Assembly (NCBI RefSeq): GCF_000817785.2
Contig: NZ_JTCM02000068.1
Location: 1-34,194 of the forward strand
From: Hassallia byssoidea VB512170
GTDB lineage: Bacteria; Cyanobacteriota; Cyanobacteriia; Cyanobacteriales; Nostocaceae
Direction of reading: 5' to 3'
Length of the DNA: 34,194 nt
Part shown: positions 22,826-32,511 of the stretch, in pieces
How positions within the stretch are numbered: the first letter of the stretch is position 1
Layout: every line of letters begins with the position of its first letter
Position numbers and translations under genes: made by a program
The notes under the pieces: generated by a model
Told to the model about the DNA's origin: nothing
Seen by the model: the letters and a program-made list of their open reading frames with translations, nothing else
Databases searched by the model: none

Positions 22826-24994
22826 ATGCTTCAGTATCCCAATTTAGAACAAGCGCTAAAATATAACTTTGGCTACGATAGATTCCGCCCCGGACAGCGG
22901 CAAATTATCGAAGATGCGCTCCAAAATCGGGATTTACTCATTGTTATGCCTACGGGGGGAGGAAAATCTCTCTGTTTTCAACTACCAGCTATTCTGAAAA
23001 AAGGCTTAACGGTGGTGGTATCCCCGCTGATAGCTTTGATGCAAGACCAAGTGGAATCATTGCGAAATAATAATATTTCCGCAACATTTCTTAATAGCAG
23101 TCTTGACCCTTATAGAACGCGATCGCGTGAAGAAGCGATTCTCAAAGGTAGAGTTAAATTACTCTACGTTGCCCCAGAACGCTTGTTAAGTGAAAGATTT
23201 CTGCCATTTCTCGATTTAGTACATCACCAAGTCGGGATTTCTGCCTTTGCGATTGATGAAGCGCATTGTGTCTCCGAATGGGGACACGATTTTCGTCCAG
23301 AATACCGTCAGTTGCGATCGCTGCGGAAACGCTATCCAAATGTACCGACTCTCGCACTTACCGCCACAGCCACAGATCGAGTCCGCAATGATATTATACA
23401 ACAACTGGGATTAAAGCGACCAAGTATTCATATTGCCAGTTTTAACCGTCAAAATCTCTATTATGAAATCCTTCCGAAAACGAAGTCTGCTTACGCGGAA
23501 ATATTAGAAATTGTCAGAGAAAATGAAGGTTCGGGAATCATCTATTGTCTAACGCGCAAAAAGGTTGATGAACTCACTTTTAAACTGCAAAATGATAAAG
23601 TTGCTGCACTTTCTTATCATGCAGGTTTAACTGACGAAGAACGCACAAGCAATCAAACTCGATTTATTCGCGATGATGTGCGCTTGATGGTTGCAACTAT
23701 CGCTTTTGGGATGGGAATTAATAAACCGGATGTCCGATTTGTAATTCACTTTGATATACCGCGTAATTTAGAAAGTTACTATCAAGAATCAGGCAGGGCG
23801 GGTAGAGATGGTGAAGCATCTCGGTGTACAATGTTTTTCAGTTATGGTGATATTAAAACGATAGAATGGAGTATTAATCAAAAAACCGATCCGCAAGAAC
23901 AATTAATCGCGAAACAACAATTACGTCAGGTTATTGATTATGCGGAAGGGACAGATTGCCGGCGGACAATTCAGTTAGGTTATTTTGGTGAACGTTTTCC
24001 GGGTAATTGCGGTAACTGTGATAATTGTCGTTTTCCCAAACCGATGCAAGATTGGACAATTGAAGCGATGAAATTTCTATCTTGCGTAGCGCGTTGTAAA
24101 GAAAGATTTGGGATGCTTCATATTATTGATGTGTTACGAGGAGGGAAAACACAAAAGATTACCCAAAACGAACATGATAAACTTTCTACATACGGTATTG
24201 GCAAAGATAAAAGTGTCGATGAATGGCGAATGTTAGGGCGATCGCTTTTACATCAAGGCTTATTAGAACAAACGAACGATGGTTACTCTGTCTTGAAATT
24301 GAACGCTTTAAGTTGGGAAGTAATGCGAAAACAGCGTACAGTTTCCCTCGCGATTACTGTAGCACAAAAGCCGATTTGGGAAGGTGACAGCGAGAAAGCA
24401 CAAGAAGTGGAAATGCTAGTTTATCGATTGCGATCGCTTCGCAAACAACTAGCCGATGAACAGTCTGTTCCACCTTATGTTGTCTTTCTTGATTCTACTT
24501 TAAAATTGATGGCACAAGCCAAGCCGAAAACACTCGCTGAATTTGGTAAACTTTCGGGTGTTGGTAGTCATAAACTCGCGCAGTATGGCGAGATATTTCT
24601 GAAAGAAATTCGTGCTTACTGTCTTGAACTTGGTTTATCATCAGAAAAAGCTAATGTTACTTCTACACCTTTTGTTGCCTTACCTACAGAAACTGAATAT
24701 TTTACTTTACAGTTACATCAACAAGGTTTAACTGTGGAAGAAATTGCTCAAAAACGCAATTTTCGCCCCACAACAATTATCCGTCACCTTTCAGATTTAA
24801 TTGATAAAAATCAGCCAGTAGATTTAAATTTGTTGGTTCCGCTAGAAAAGCAGCAGAAAATTTTGCAAGTGTTAGAAATTCTTGGGGATATTGCTTTAAC
24901 TCCAATTAAAGAATATCTTGGTGATAATTATAGTTTTGATGAAATTCGTTTGGTTAGGGGTAAATGGCGACGGGAAAGTAAGAAGTTAAAATAG
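22826..24994 (+). CDS. recQ: ATP-dependent DNA helicase RecQ
   Basis: RecQ (722 aa) is a 3'-5' DNA helicase of recombination and replication-fork repair. Domains in order: helicase core with Walker A MPTGGGKS (41-48), [14 protein letters not shown] (144-157), SYHAGL and the [10 protein letters not shown] motif VI (320-329); zinc-binding module with C378, C395, C398 and C401; winged helix; HRDC domain (about 525-600, with [19 protein letters not shown]); and a C-terminal helix-turn-helix extension (about 625-715, [21 protein letters not shown]) seen in the longer RecQ proteins. All key residues are present. A HIP1 octamer lies directly before the ATG; no ribosome-binding site is clear. Confidence 0.97.
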   Translation: MLQYPNLEQALKYNFGYDRFRPGQRQIIEDALQNRDLLIVMPTGGGKSLCFQLPAILKKGLTVVVSPLIALMQDQVESLRNNNISATFLNSSLDPYRTRSREEAILKGRVKLLYVAPERLLSERFLPFLDLVHHQVGISAFAIDEAHCVSEWGHDFRPEYRQLRSLRKRYPNVPTLALTATATDRVRNDIIQQLGLKRPSIHIASFNRQNLYYEILPKTKSAYAEILEIVRENEGSGIIYCLTRKKVDELTFKLQNDKVAALSYHAGLTDEERTSNQTRFIRDDVRLMVATIAFGMGINKPDVRFVIHFDIPRNLESYYQESGRAGRDGEASRCTMFFSYGDIKTIEWSINQKTDPQEQLIAKQQLRQVIDYAEGTDCRRTIQLGYFGERFPGNCGNCDNCRFPKPMQDWTIEAMKFLSCVARCKERFGMLHIIDVLRGGKTQKITQNEHDKLSTYGIGKDKSVDEWRMLGRSLLHQGLLEQTNDGYSVLKLNALSWEVMRKQRTVSLAITVAQKPIWEGDSEKAQEVEMLVYRLRSLRKQLADEQSVPPYVVFLDSTLKLMAQAKPKTLAEFGKLSGVGSHKLAQYGEIFLKEIRAYCLELGLSSEKANVTSTPFVALPTETEYFTLQLHQQGLTVEEIAQKRNFRPTTIIRHLSDLIDKNQPVDLNLLVPLEKQQKILQVLEILGDIALTPIKEYLGDNYSFDEIRLVRGKWRRESKKLK

Positions 24995-25071
24995 AGATCA
25001 TTGAAAAAAGTCCGTAGGCTATAAACCTGGGACTATAAGAACAAACTTTTGTCAATTTTAGGAGATGTATT

Positions 25072-25533
25072 GTGACCATTAACTATCAAGTTGCAGCGAT
25101 CGCCGATCTTACTAGTCTCTTAGAGTTTGTTCGAGAGTTTCATCACAATGAGAATTTGCCATTTGATGAAAATATTGATCGCGATGTACTCACACAATTT
25201 TTAACTGATGAGTCTTTAGGGAAAGGGTGGCTAATTCAGCAAGAAGATGATGCGATCGGCTACATTATTTTGACACTTGGCTACAGCTTGGAATACCGGG
25301 GACGAGATGCCTTTATTGACGAGTTTTACCTTCGCCCCAAGTATCGCGGGCAAGGGATTGGAACTCAAACATTGGTATTTGTCGAGGATGCCTGCCGAGT
25401 TTTGGGAGTCCAAGCACTTCATTTGGAAGTAGATTTTGAAAATCCTCATGCCCAACGTCTTTATCACAGAAGCGGGTATCAACGTCATGACCGTTTTCTC
25501 ATGACTAAAGATTTACTAGCCCCTTTGTTGTGA
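25072..25533 (+). CDS. GNAT-family N-acetyltransferase
   Basis: This 153-aa protein has the GNAT fold. Motif A is clear (FIDEFYLRPKYRGQGIGTQTL; the RGQGIG loop binds acetyl-CoA pyrophosphate), and motif B follows (LEVDFENPHAQRLYHRSGY). The substrate cannot be told from sequence. The start is GTG at 25072, supported by AGGAG seven bases upstream; no ATG nearby fits as well. It lies 77 bp after recQ on the same strand and could be read through from it. Confidence 0.9.
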   Translation: MTINYQVAAIADLTSLLEFVREFHHNENLPFDENIDRDVLTQFLTDESLGKGWLIQQEDDAIGYIILTLGYSLEYRGRDAFIDEFYLRPKYRGQGIGTQTLVFVEDACRVLGVQALHLEVDFENPHAQRLYHRSGYQRHDRFLMTKDLLAPLL

Positions 25534-25765
25534 ACAAGAGGAAAATCTGGGACACAACCACGGCGATCTAAGCAATCTCTCAATAGTTTGCATAAGTTAG
25601 GCGATCGCTAATCGATCATAAAGAAGAGCGAAATTAATACGCGAACTTACAATTTTCGCTTCTCCTTGGTCTTCTTTACTTACTTAAATTAGCCGTCGGC
25701 GCAAAAATTGGATGCTTCCGTTACAATATTATATCTACACAAATAGCGCAATTCGGGTAAATTGT

Positions 25766-26326
25766 ATGCTAACAGAAAAAATACGCTGGACAATTCAAGA
25801 TTTAGAACTTCTACCTGAAAATGAAGGCACAAAATACGAGATAATTGATGGAGAACTATTTGTGACCAGGGCACCACACTTTAGACATCAGCAAACTTGC
25901 CTAAAAATCGGTGGCAAACTCGATGTTTGGTCTGAAATTAGTGGTCTAGGAGAAACAATTCCCAGTCCTGGTGTTCTGTTTTCCGAATCAGATAATGTGA
26001 TTCCAGATGTGGTTTGGGTTAGCAAGGAAACTTTGGCACTAATGGATGAAGCGGGACATTTAACTGGTGCGCCTGAGTTGGTAGTTGAGGTATTATCTGT
26101 AAGTAAAGAAGACCAAAGAAGAGATAGAGAAGCAAAACTGAAGCTTTATTCTTCCAGAGGTGTGAAAGAATATTGGATTGCTGATTGGCGATCGCGCAAG
26201 CTAGAGGTTTACTGCCGCGAACAAGGTATACTCAAGTTGGCAGTAACTCTTTTTAGTGATGATACTATAACTTCTACCCTATTACCGGGTTTTAGTTGCA
26301 GTGTAGTAAAATTTTTCCCAAACTAA
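25766..26326 (+). CDS. Uma2-family (DUF820) putative endonuclease
   Basis: From ATG 25766 (MLTEKIRWTIQDLELLPENE) the product is 186 aa, the normal length of the compact Uma2 class; a frame 18 codons longer adds no family sequence. The PD-(D/E)XK core is complete: YEIIDGEL (E25), VIPDVVWV (D81), PELVVEVLS (E108), then the Lys region EAKLKLY (about 122-128) and GVKEYWIADWR. It lacks the coiled-coil tail of the Uma2 protein at 5386-6123. No biological role is established for the family. Confidence 0.88.
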   Translation: MLTEKIRWTIQDLELLPENEGTKYEIIDGELFVTRAPHFRHQQTCLKIGGKLDVWSEISGLGETIPSPGVLFSESDNVIPDVVWVSKETLALMDEAGHLTGAPELVVEVLSVSKEDQRRDREAKLKLYSSRGVKEYWIADWRSRKLEVYCREQGILKLAVTLFSDDTITSTLLPGFSCSVVKFFPN

Positions 26327-26827
26327 GTATAAACGCTTCGGTCTGACGACAAGCCCATGCAGCGTCTACGCTACAACCAAATCCAAAAATTAATAAGTTG
26401 GATTTCATGACATTGAAACCCAACCTACAATACAGTTTAAGGAATACTTGGAACTTATGAAGAGGTGTTTTGTGCTGTTGTGGCAATTGGCAATGGTGCA
26501 GTCCGTTGGGTTCTTTGAACCAAAATTAAAGATAGCAGCTTGGGTAAGGTAAGGCAAGCGATCGCAGAAATCAGTGTCAGGAATATACCATTCATCAAAC
26601 CCATAAATCATTGCCCCTTTTTTAGTATTGTTGATTACTCTTTTTAGTTTGAGGCATAATTACTCAAATTTGACAAATGCAATAGTCAGAATTTCTTTTG
26701 GTTGTTATAAAAAATAATTAAGATACGTTTTGTTAAGGTAAAATATATTTTTTTGTAGAGAAAATTTTTACTTCAAAAGTAACTCATTTTACCATATGCG
26801 TTCAGCTTACCATAATAAAGCATTTTT
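26327..26827. other. Gene-free region with repeat remnants
   Basis: GACGACAAGCCCATGCAGCG around 26345-26370 is a decayed dispersed repeat. A minus-strand frame at 26405-26611 has no recognisable content. 26640-26820 is very AT-rich with no gene. Confidence 0.4.
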
Positions 26828-26881
26828 GTAGTAAGGACTTCAGTCCTTATATGATTAGATGAGGACTAAAGTCCTCACTAC
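26828..26881. repeat. Twin-hairpin repeat, copy 2
   Basis: GTAGT (26828-26832) and ACTAC (26877-26881) enclose hairpins AAGGACT-TC-AGTCCTT (26833-26848) and GAGGACT-AA-AGTCCTC (26861-26876) with a 12-nt spacer. The stems do not match those at 22042-22099, but architecture and size do. Confidence 0.85.
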
Positions 26882-26888
26882 GAATTTT

Positions 26889-27131
26889 CTACGCAGAACA
26901 TTTGGCACAAAAATTAGGACGAAACTTACATACGGGGCTAGCGGTTAATGAGTAACTTGTACAATACGGAAAACTGGTAATTTCGTATTTAGTTTTCTGT
27001 GTTGTTGAGTACATTTGCAATCGTTGAATATATTTGGTTTTCAAACTAAAAAAGAGAGATAGAAGCCTTGGGAAAGCAAGACAACCAAATATATTGATTG
27101 ATGTTAGTAATATAATATCTAGCAAATCCAT
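26889..27131 (-). CDS. Possible small Cys-rich membrane protein, 80 aa
   Basis: A GGTGAT about six bases before the ATG at 27131 could bind ribosomes. The N-terminus is hydrophobic (MDLLDIILLTSINIFGCLAF, one membrane segment), then a basic stretch (SLKTKYIQRLQMY), then a C-terminus with four cysteines (YC...VC...FCAKC). The spacing YCx9-10Cx5-6CxxC could bind a metal. No family is recognised, and an 80-codon AT-rich frame may occur by chance. The stop is 8 bp from the twin-hairpin repeat. The region 27132-27425 upstream, shared with aas, holds no other gene. Confidence 0.35.
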   Translation of the reverse strand: MDLLDIILLTSINIFGCLAFPRLLSLFFSLKTKYIQRLQMYSTTQKTKYEITSFPYCTSYSLTASPVCKFRPNFCAKCSA

Positions 27132-27425
27132 AGGTAATCACCGCCTGTTAGTAATAGGTGGTCAACTCCAGGATGAAGTATAAAATTTTCATCCTTCGCT
27201 CTCCACGTCAGTTATTGCTGTTAGTTACAACTAGTTAAGAGCAAGTTTCATTGCTTTTAATCTATGTAAACTGATCTTAACATATATTTATTTAAATATC
27301 TTCATCAAAATCTGGAAATTCTTTATAAATACAAGTAGTTGTGTATCTTAAAGTCGGCTATTTTAGTCAGATGACAGAATATGCACGCAAAACATAATAA
27401 TTTATGATTTAGGAGATGATGTGTA

Positions 27426-29402
27426 ATGTCGAAAACTTCTGTTACTGCTGATATATTTTCTCAGATTTCTGAGCGAGAGCGCCAAGCATTAAAGCGTTTG
27501 GCAGATTTTTCCAATGTGGAGACGTTGCCGGAAATTTGGGATTTGGTAGCAAAACGATGCGGTGATACTGTCGCTTTGCGCGATCCTCACTCTAAACCAG
27601 AAGTTGTGATTACTCATACGCAGCTATTAGAAAAAATTAAGCAATTTGCCGCAGGTTTGCAAGCGTTGGGGGTAAAAGTAGGCGATCGCCTAACTTTAAT
27701 TGCTGACAACAGTCCCCGCTGGTTTATTGCCGATCAAGGTATTCTGATGGCTGGGGGAGTAAATGCGGTGCGTAGTTCTCAAGCCGAAAAGGAAGAATTG
27801 CTGTTTATCATCGCTAATAGTGGTAGTACAGCGCTGGTAGTCGAAGATTTAAAGACACTGAATAAATTGCGATCGCGTCTCAACGATTTGCCAATTCAAT
27901 TTATCATCTTACTTAGTGATGAAGCACCACCATCATCAGAAACTTTGAAGGTGTTGAACTTTTCGCAATTGATGGAAAGTAGCGCAAATCATACTTTACA
28001 ACCAGCGCGGCAAAAACGCAATGATTTAGCAACTTTAATGTACACGTCTGGCACTACAGGCAAACCTAAAGGCGTAATGCTCAGTTATGGTAATTTGATG
28101 CACCAAGTTACCACCTTTGGCACAGTCGTACAACCAGAAATAGGAGATATTATTCTCAGCATTCTTCCTAGCTGGCACGTTTACGAAAGAACAGTTGAAT
28201 ATTACTTACTTTCTCAAGGTTGCACCCAAGTTTACACTAATTTGCGTTCTTTCAAAAAGGATTTGCAACAATTCAAACCAAATTATATGCTGGGCGTACC
28301 GCGTTTGTGGGAATCGATTTATGAAGGTGTGCAAAAGCAGTTTCGCGAACAACCTGAGAACAAACAACGTTTAATTAACTCGTTACTGGCGATTAGCGAT
28401 AAGTATATCAAAGCGCGGCGAATCGCGGAAAATTTGAGTTTAGATCATCTTGATGCATCAGCGATCGCCCGATTATCAGCAAGTATACAAGCATCTGCAT
28501 TGTTTCCCCTTCATGCTTTAGGAGAAAAACTGATTTATAACAAAATCCGAGAAGCCACGGGAGGAAAAATTAAGCAGATGATAAGCGGTGGTGGTGCGCT
28601 TCCCAAACACATCGATAATTTCTTTGAAATTATTGGTGTCGAGATTTTACAAGGTTATGGCTTGACAGAAACTTCTCCGGTAACAAATGTGCGTCGTACT
28701 TGGCGGAATTTACGCGGTTCATCCGGACAACCACTTCCGGGTACAGAAAATAAAATCGTCGATCCAGAAACTCGTAAACCTTTAGCAACTGGTGAAAAAG
28801 GTTTAGTGCTGTTGAAAGGACCGCAAATTATGCAAGGATATTACCAAAATCCGGAAGCGACAGCAAAAGCAATTGATGCCGAAGGTTGGTTTGACAGCGG
28901 AGATTTGGGTTGGGTGACACCAGAAAAAGATTTGGTGCTGACTGGAAGGGCAAAGGATACGATAGTCTTAAGCAACGGCGAAAATATCGAGCCGCAGCCG
29001 ATTGAAGATGCGTGCGTGCGATCGCCTTATATCGACCAAATCATGCTTGTAGGGCAAGATAAGCGCAGCTTAGGTGCAATGATAGTACCAAACTTAGAAG
29101 CTCTGCAAAAATGGGCAGAAAGTCATAATCTAGAATTATGTATACAGGACGACAATGTTACCGAGACGACAAGTCAAAAAATAAACCTTGAGAGTAAAAT
29201 GAGCCAGGATTTATTTCGGCAAGAATTGAATCGGGAAGTGCAAAATCGTCCAGGTTATCGAGCGGATGACCGTATTGGTCCATTTAAACTAATCCTGGAG
29301 CCGTTTTCTCTGGAAAATGGCATGATGACACAAACCTTAAAAATTCGTCGTCACGTCGTCATGGAACGCTATCACGATATTATTGACGGCATGTTTGCCT
29401 GA
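27426..29402 (+). CDS. aas: Long-chain acyl-ACP/acyl-CoA synthetase
   Basis: The product (658 aa) is an AMP-forming adenylating enzyme of the long-chain fatty acid ligase type; in cyanobacteria this gene encodes acyl-ACP synthetase, which recycles free fatty acids released from membranes. The nucleotide-binding loop YTSGTTGKPKG (206-216), GYGLTETSP (410-418), GWFDSGDLG (487-495) and the hinge and A10-like region GRAKDTIVLSNGENIEP (507-523) are present. AGGAG lies about 10 bases before the ATG. Downstream on the same strand, 41 bp away, is the YlqD-type gene, then after a gap pdhC. CoA versus ACP preference cannot be read from the sequence; ACP is inferred from characterised cyanobacterial relatives. 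Confidence 0.93.
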   Translation: MSKTSVTADIFSQISERERQALKRLADFSNVETLPEIWDLVAKRCGDTVALRDPHSKPEVVITHTQLLEKIKQFAAGLQALGVKVGDRLTLIADNSPRWFIADQGILMAGGVNAVRSSQAEKEELLFIIANSGSTALVVEDLKTLNKLRSRLNDLPIQFIILLSDEAPPSSETLKVLNFSQLMESSANHTLQPARQKRNDLATLMYTSGTTGKPKGVMLSYGNLMHQVTTFGTVVQPEIGDIILSILPSWHVYERTVEYYLLSQGCTQVYTNLRSFKKDLQQFKPNYMLGVPRLWESIYEGVQKQFREQPENKQRLINSLLAISDKYIKARRIAENLSLDHLDASAIARLSASIQASALFPLHALGEKLIYNKIREATGGKIKQMISGGGALPKHIDNFFEIIGVEILQGYGLTETSPVTNVRRTWRNLRGSSGQPLPGTENKIVDPETRKPLATGEKGLVLLKGPQIMQGYYQNPEATAKAIDAEGWFDSGDLGWVTPEKDLVLTGRAKDTIVLSNGENIEPQPIEDACVRSPYIDQIMLVGQDKRSLGAMIVPNLEALQKWAESHNLELCIQDDNVTETTSQKINLESKMSQDLFRQELNREVQNRPGYRADDRIGPFKLILEPFSLENGMMTQTLKIRRHVVMERYHDIIDGMFA

Positions 29403-29443
29403 TAATTTCCATTGCAAACAAATAGAGTGAACGTGAAACTTTT

Positions 29444-29893
29444 ATGGATGTCTCCAAACCTCAACTGCTTTTAAAGCGAGTCGTTAACGTCAAAGTGATT
29501 GTCACTCCTCTTTGGAAAGAGGAAGTACAGCAGCAACTGCAAACGCAGATCAATCAAACCGATCAGCAATTGCAACAGCTAGACACTCAAGGACAAAGAG
29601 CGATCGCTGAAATTCAAAAGCAGAGTTTACAACCTCCAGGACCCCAAACCCTGCAACAAATCGAAAATATCCAAGTCCAAGTCAACCAAAAGAAAAGCGA
29701 ACTGCTAGAGCAAAAAAATCAAAGTTTGCAAAACCTCCAGCAAGTGCAGTTTCTAGAATTGGATCAGGAAGTCCCCCAATTTCAAATGGAAGGCTTTTTC
29801 CGCGTCGAACCAGGTGATAACCTGATCAGCAAAATGCAAGTCGAAATCGTTCTGCGGGATGGGGTTGTCGAAGAAATTCGCGGTGACGTTTAA
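29444..29893 (+). CDS. YlqD-family coiled-coil protein
   Basis: The 149-aa product matches the YlqD type (PF11068): a short strand region (LLKRVVNVKVIVTPLWKEE), a long Gln-rich coiled coil (about 28-105, with QQLQTQINQTDQQLQQLDTQ), and a C-terminal strand part ending VEIVLRDGVVEEIRGDV. The function is not established. It starts 41 bp after aas on the same strand and is probably co-transcribed with it. Two tandem hairpins begin 18 bp after its stop and lie between it and a convergent gene. Confidence 0.8.
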   Translation: MDVSKPQLLLKRVVNVKVIVTPLWKEEVQQQLQTQINQTDQQLQQLDTQGQRAIAEIQKQSLQPPGPQTLQQIENIQVQVNQKKSELLEQKNQSLQNLQQVQFLELDQEVPQFQMEGFFRVEPGDNLISKMQVEIVLRDGVVEEIRGDV

Positions 29894-29910
29894 ATTCTCA
29901 GCGCTTGCTC

Positions 29911-29970
29911 GTACAGACGTTCCATTGGAACGTCTCTACTCGTACAGACGTTCCGGCGGAACGTCTCTAC
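29911..29970. terminator. Two tandem hairpin repeats between convergent genes
   Basis: 29911-29939 (GTACAGACGTTCC-ATT-GGAACGT...) and 29942-29970 (same stem, loop GGC) are 13-bp stems with one mismatch. A third, perfect member is at 32512-32540. There is no long T-run, so a role as bidirectional terminator is likely but not certain. Confidence 0.6.
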
Positions 29971-29987
29971 CTAATTCAAAATTGCAT

Positions 29988-30509
29988 CTATCCACAGGTA
30001 GAAATTGAATTTTTGTGGGGGCGGTTTCCAGACCAACATTGTACCTGGGAACCTGCCCAGACAATTTGCCAAACGGGGGGTGAACTAACTAAAAGCGATC
30101 GCCCAAAAGTTGTCATCTCCACGCGGTATTTAACCGTACCGACAGCATTATCCGCTTGCTTCATCTGTGTAATCGTCACCATCGCTTGATTTGGTTGCGG
30201 ATAAACTACCTCCACCTTTCGCGTTGCTTTCTCTGATACCACATCATCAACAGCATTCAGGGCAAGTGTAGCCGGATCGCTACCCTGGAGAGAAGAATTT
30301 AGATTTTGTAGAGGTATAGTTTTATAAGTTGCTCTTTCTGTATATACCTCAATATGTTGAGCTTGTGGTATCGCCGAAAATTGCTGTTGTTGTCTGTTGT
30401 CATTACCCCAAATCGATGCTGACGGTTGGCGCTGCATGATATAAAATCCAGCCCCAACAGTGGCAAAGATACTTAGTATGAAAATCAAAAATAACTTCAA
30501 TCCCGACAT
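29988..30509 (-). CDS. Hypothetical membrane-anchored protein, 173 aa
   Basis: ATG at 30509 is preferred (MSGLKLFLIFILSIFATVGA) because the longer frame opens with TTG and adds only seven residues. A single N-terminal membrane segment (about 4-25) points the rest outside the cytoplasm. The mature part has strand-like segments (HIEVYTERATYKTIPLQNL; RKVEVVYPQPNQAMVTITQM; VGTVKYRVEMTTFG) and ends in a Cys-containing tail (QVQCWSGNRPH...STCG), where the two Cys could pair. I do not recognise a named family. It converges on the YlqD-type gene, with the tandem hairpins in between. Confidence 0.65.
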   Translation of the reverse strand: MSGLKLFLIFILSIFATVGAGFYIMQRQPSASIWGNDNRQQQQFSAIPQAQHIEVYTERATYKTIPLQNLNSSLQGSDPATLALNAVDDVVSEKATRKVEVVYPQPNQAMVTITQMKQADNAVGTVKYRVEMTTFGRSLLVSSPPVWQIVWAGSQVQCWSGNRPHKNSISTCG

Positions 30510-30660
30510 AAAATTAAACAGAAATTTCAAACACGTTGATTACCAACTCAGAATTTTAGATGGAAATTTCACCCCATATCCTCTACATTTCAGTAGCTTT
30601 TTTATCTTAGTGAGCGATGAAGAGGAGAATAAATCATATAGACCTTTGCTTTGTCTTTAG

Positions 30661-30880
30661 GTTCCGGGAATGGGGAGTGGGGAATAGGTAATGGGTAATG
30701 GGTAATTGGGAATGGGTAATTGGGAATGGGTAATTGGGAATGGGGAATGGGGAGTCAAAAGTCAAAAGTCAAAAGTCCAAAGTCCAAAGTCCAAAGTCCA
30801 AAGTCCAAAGTCCAAAGTCCAAAGTCCAAAGTCACTTATATTGACCATTGACTCTTGACTCTTGACTCTTGACTCTTGTC
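30661..30880. repeat. STRR arrays upstream of pdhC
   Basis: 30671-30752: GGGTAATTGGGAAT-type units. 30753-30833: AGTCAAA followed by about ten AGTCCAA heptamers. 30840-30880: CTTGACT units, complementary to the AGTCAAA part. The region has no gene. Confidence 0.9.
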
Positions 30881-31006
30881 CCCCAAGTCCCCCTTGTCCA
30901 CGCCAGTCGCTACAACGGAGGAGACCTCCGCAACGCGCTGGCTCCCCAAGTCCCCCTTGTCCACGCCAGTCGCTACAACGGAGGAGACCTCCGCAACGCG
31001 CTGGCT
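30881..31006. repeat. Two identical 63-bp tandem repeats
   Basis: Units 30881-30943 and 30944-31006 are identical by eye. Each contains CGCCAGTCGC ... GCGCTGGCT with GGAGGAGACCTCC in the middle, a known kind of palindromic repeat in Nostocales. A third copy is only begun (CCCCTTGTCC). Being 21 codons long, the units keep a long spurious frame open in front of pdhC. Confidence 0.9.
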
Positions 31007-31178
31007 CCCCTTGTCCCCCCCTCCCCCCCTCCCCCCACTCCCCACTCCCCACTCCCCACTCCCCCTTCTAGCTCTAAAATCTAAAATCGAACATCCAAAA
31101 GTCCTGGGTCAAGCTACAATTCGCATAAAGCAAAAGCTGTTAAAGTCCATAAATTATCGATTTCAAAACCACCCAACT

Positions 31179-32480
31179 ATGAGCATCCAAGAAGTATTTA
31201 TGCCGGCGCTGAGTTCCACCATGACTGAGGGCAAAATTGTTTCCTGGGTGAAATCTCCAGGCGATAAAGTGGAAAAAGGCGAAACAGTGGTGGTTGTTGA
31301 GTCAGATAAAGCAGATATGGATGTAGAATCCTTTTATGAGGGATATCTTGCCACAATTCTGGTACAAGCTGGTGAAAGTGCCCCTGTAGGTTCAGCGATC
31401 GCGTTATTGGCAGAAACAGAAGCCGAAATAGAGCAAGCATTAGCCCAAGCGAACGTAGGAAGCGAAAAAGCTGCTACTTCCGAAGTTACCGCTGCCACCG
31501 CACCCGGACAAATGGCAGCACCAGCCACACAAACACCTGCCTTAGCATCTCAAAATGGCTCCAATCATCGGGAAGGACGGCTGATAGCTTCACCCCGCGC
31601 TCGCAAGTTGGCGAAGGAAATGAAGGTTGATCTAACTAACCTCACGGGTAGCGGTCCCTACGGACGCATCGTGGCATCAGATGTCGAGGCGTCTGTTGGT
31701 ACTAAGCAACCTGCCGCACCCGTTGCATCTCCACCCCCTGCACAAGTCACCAAGACCGCTGCACCTGCACCTACACCTGTCGCCGCATCTGCACCTGCAC
31801 CCATTCCCGGTCAAATAGTGCCTATGACCACCTTGCAAAATGCCGTAGCGCGGAATATGGTAGCCAGCCTCTCCGTGCCCGTAATTCATGTAGGTTACAC
31901 AATTACTACTGATGCCTTAGACAAGCTTTATAAACAGATAAAATCTAAAGGTGTGACAATGACAGCACTACTAGCGAAAGCCGTAGCGGTGACATTGCAA
32001 AAACACCCGTTGTTAAATGCTAGTTACTCAGAACAAGGTATCGTGTATCATTCTGATATCAACGTTGCTGTAGCAGTGGCAATGGATGATGGCGGATTAA
32101 TTACGCCCGTGTTACAGAATGCAGACATGGTGGATATATATTCTGTATCGCGTAATTGGAAATCTTTGGTAGAGCGTGCGAGAGTCAAAAAGCTGCAACC
32201 AGAAGAATACAACAGCGGCACATTTACCGTGTCGAACTTGGGGATGTTTGGTGTAGATAGATTTGATGCAATTTTGCCACCCGGACAAGGTTCAATTTTA
32301 GCGATCGGTGCATCCAGTCCGCAAGTTGTAGCTACGGCAGACGGTTTGTTTGGCGTCAAGCAACAAATGCAGGTAAATATTACTTGCGATCACCGGATTA
32401 TTTATGGTGCTGATGCTGCGGCATTCTTGCGAGATTTGGCGAAGTTAATTGAGACTGATACTCAATCTTTGACAATGTAA
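31179..32480 (+). CDS. pdhC: Pyruvate dehydrogenase E2, dihydrolipoyllysine acetyltransferase
   Basis: From ATG 31179 (MSIQEVFMPALSSTMTEGK) the product is 433 aa. Domains: lipoyl domain 1-77 with lipoylated K44 in ESDKADMD; Ala/Pro linker; E1/E3-binding domain about 135-170 (SPRARKLAKEMKVDL, GSGPYGRIVASDV); second Ala/Pro linker; catalytic acetyltransferase domain about 215-425 with DHRIIYGADAAAFL (active-site H405). This enzyme passes the acetyl group from pyruvate to CoA. The DHRxIYG form, with Tyr where many E2s have Asp, is as I recall it in plastid and cyanobacterial E2. The frame extends 101 codons upstream through tandem repeats, but that part is low complexity and not protein-like. 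No ribosome-binding site is obvious. Confidence 0.95.
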   Translation: MSIQEVFMPALSSTMTEGKIVSWVKSPGDKVEKGETVVVVESDKADMDVESFYEGYLATILVQAGESAPVGSAIALLAETEAEIEQALAQANVGSEKAATSEVTAATAPGQMAAPATQTPALASQNGSNHREGRLIASPRARKLAKEMKVDLTNLTGSGPYGRIVASDVEASVGTKQPAAPVASPPPAQVTKTAAPAPTPVAASAPAPIPGQIVPMTTLQNAVARNMVASLSVPVIHVGYTITTDALDKLYKQIKSKGVTMTALLAKAVAVTLQKHPLLNASYSEQGIVYHSDINVAVAVAMDDGGLITPVLQNADMVDIYSVSRNWKSLVERARVKKLQPEEYNSGTFTVSNLGMFGVDRFDAILPPGQGSILAIGASSPQVVATADGLFGVKQQMQVNITCDHRIIYGADAAAFLRDLAKLIETDTQSLTM

Positions 32481-32511
32481 TTTAAATTCATCCGACACAA
32501 TATTACATCAA

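Noticed and set aside
26405-26611. 68-codon minus-strand frame
   Set aside because: No recognisable content or ribosome-binding site; the region carries decayed repeats.
30881-31006. Possible CRISPR-like repeat array
   Set aside because: The two units are directly adjacent and identical, without distinct spacers, and no cas genes are nearby.
30876-31178. N-terminal extension of pdhC (534-residue reading)
   Set aside because: The extra 101 residues come from tandem repeats and Pro-rich low-complexity DNA; the lipoyl domain starts at ATG 31179 as in the family.
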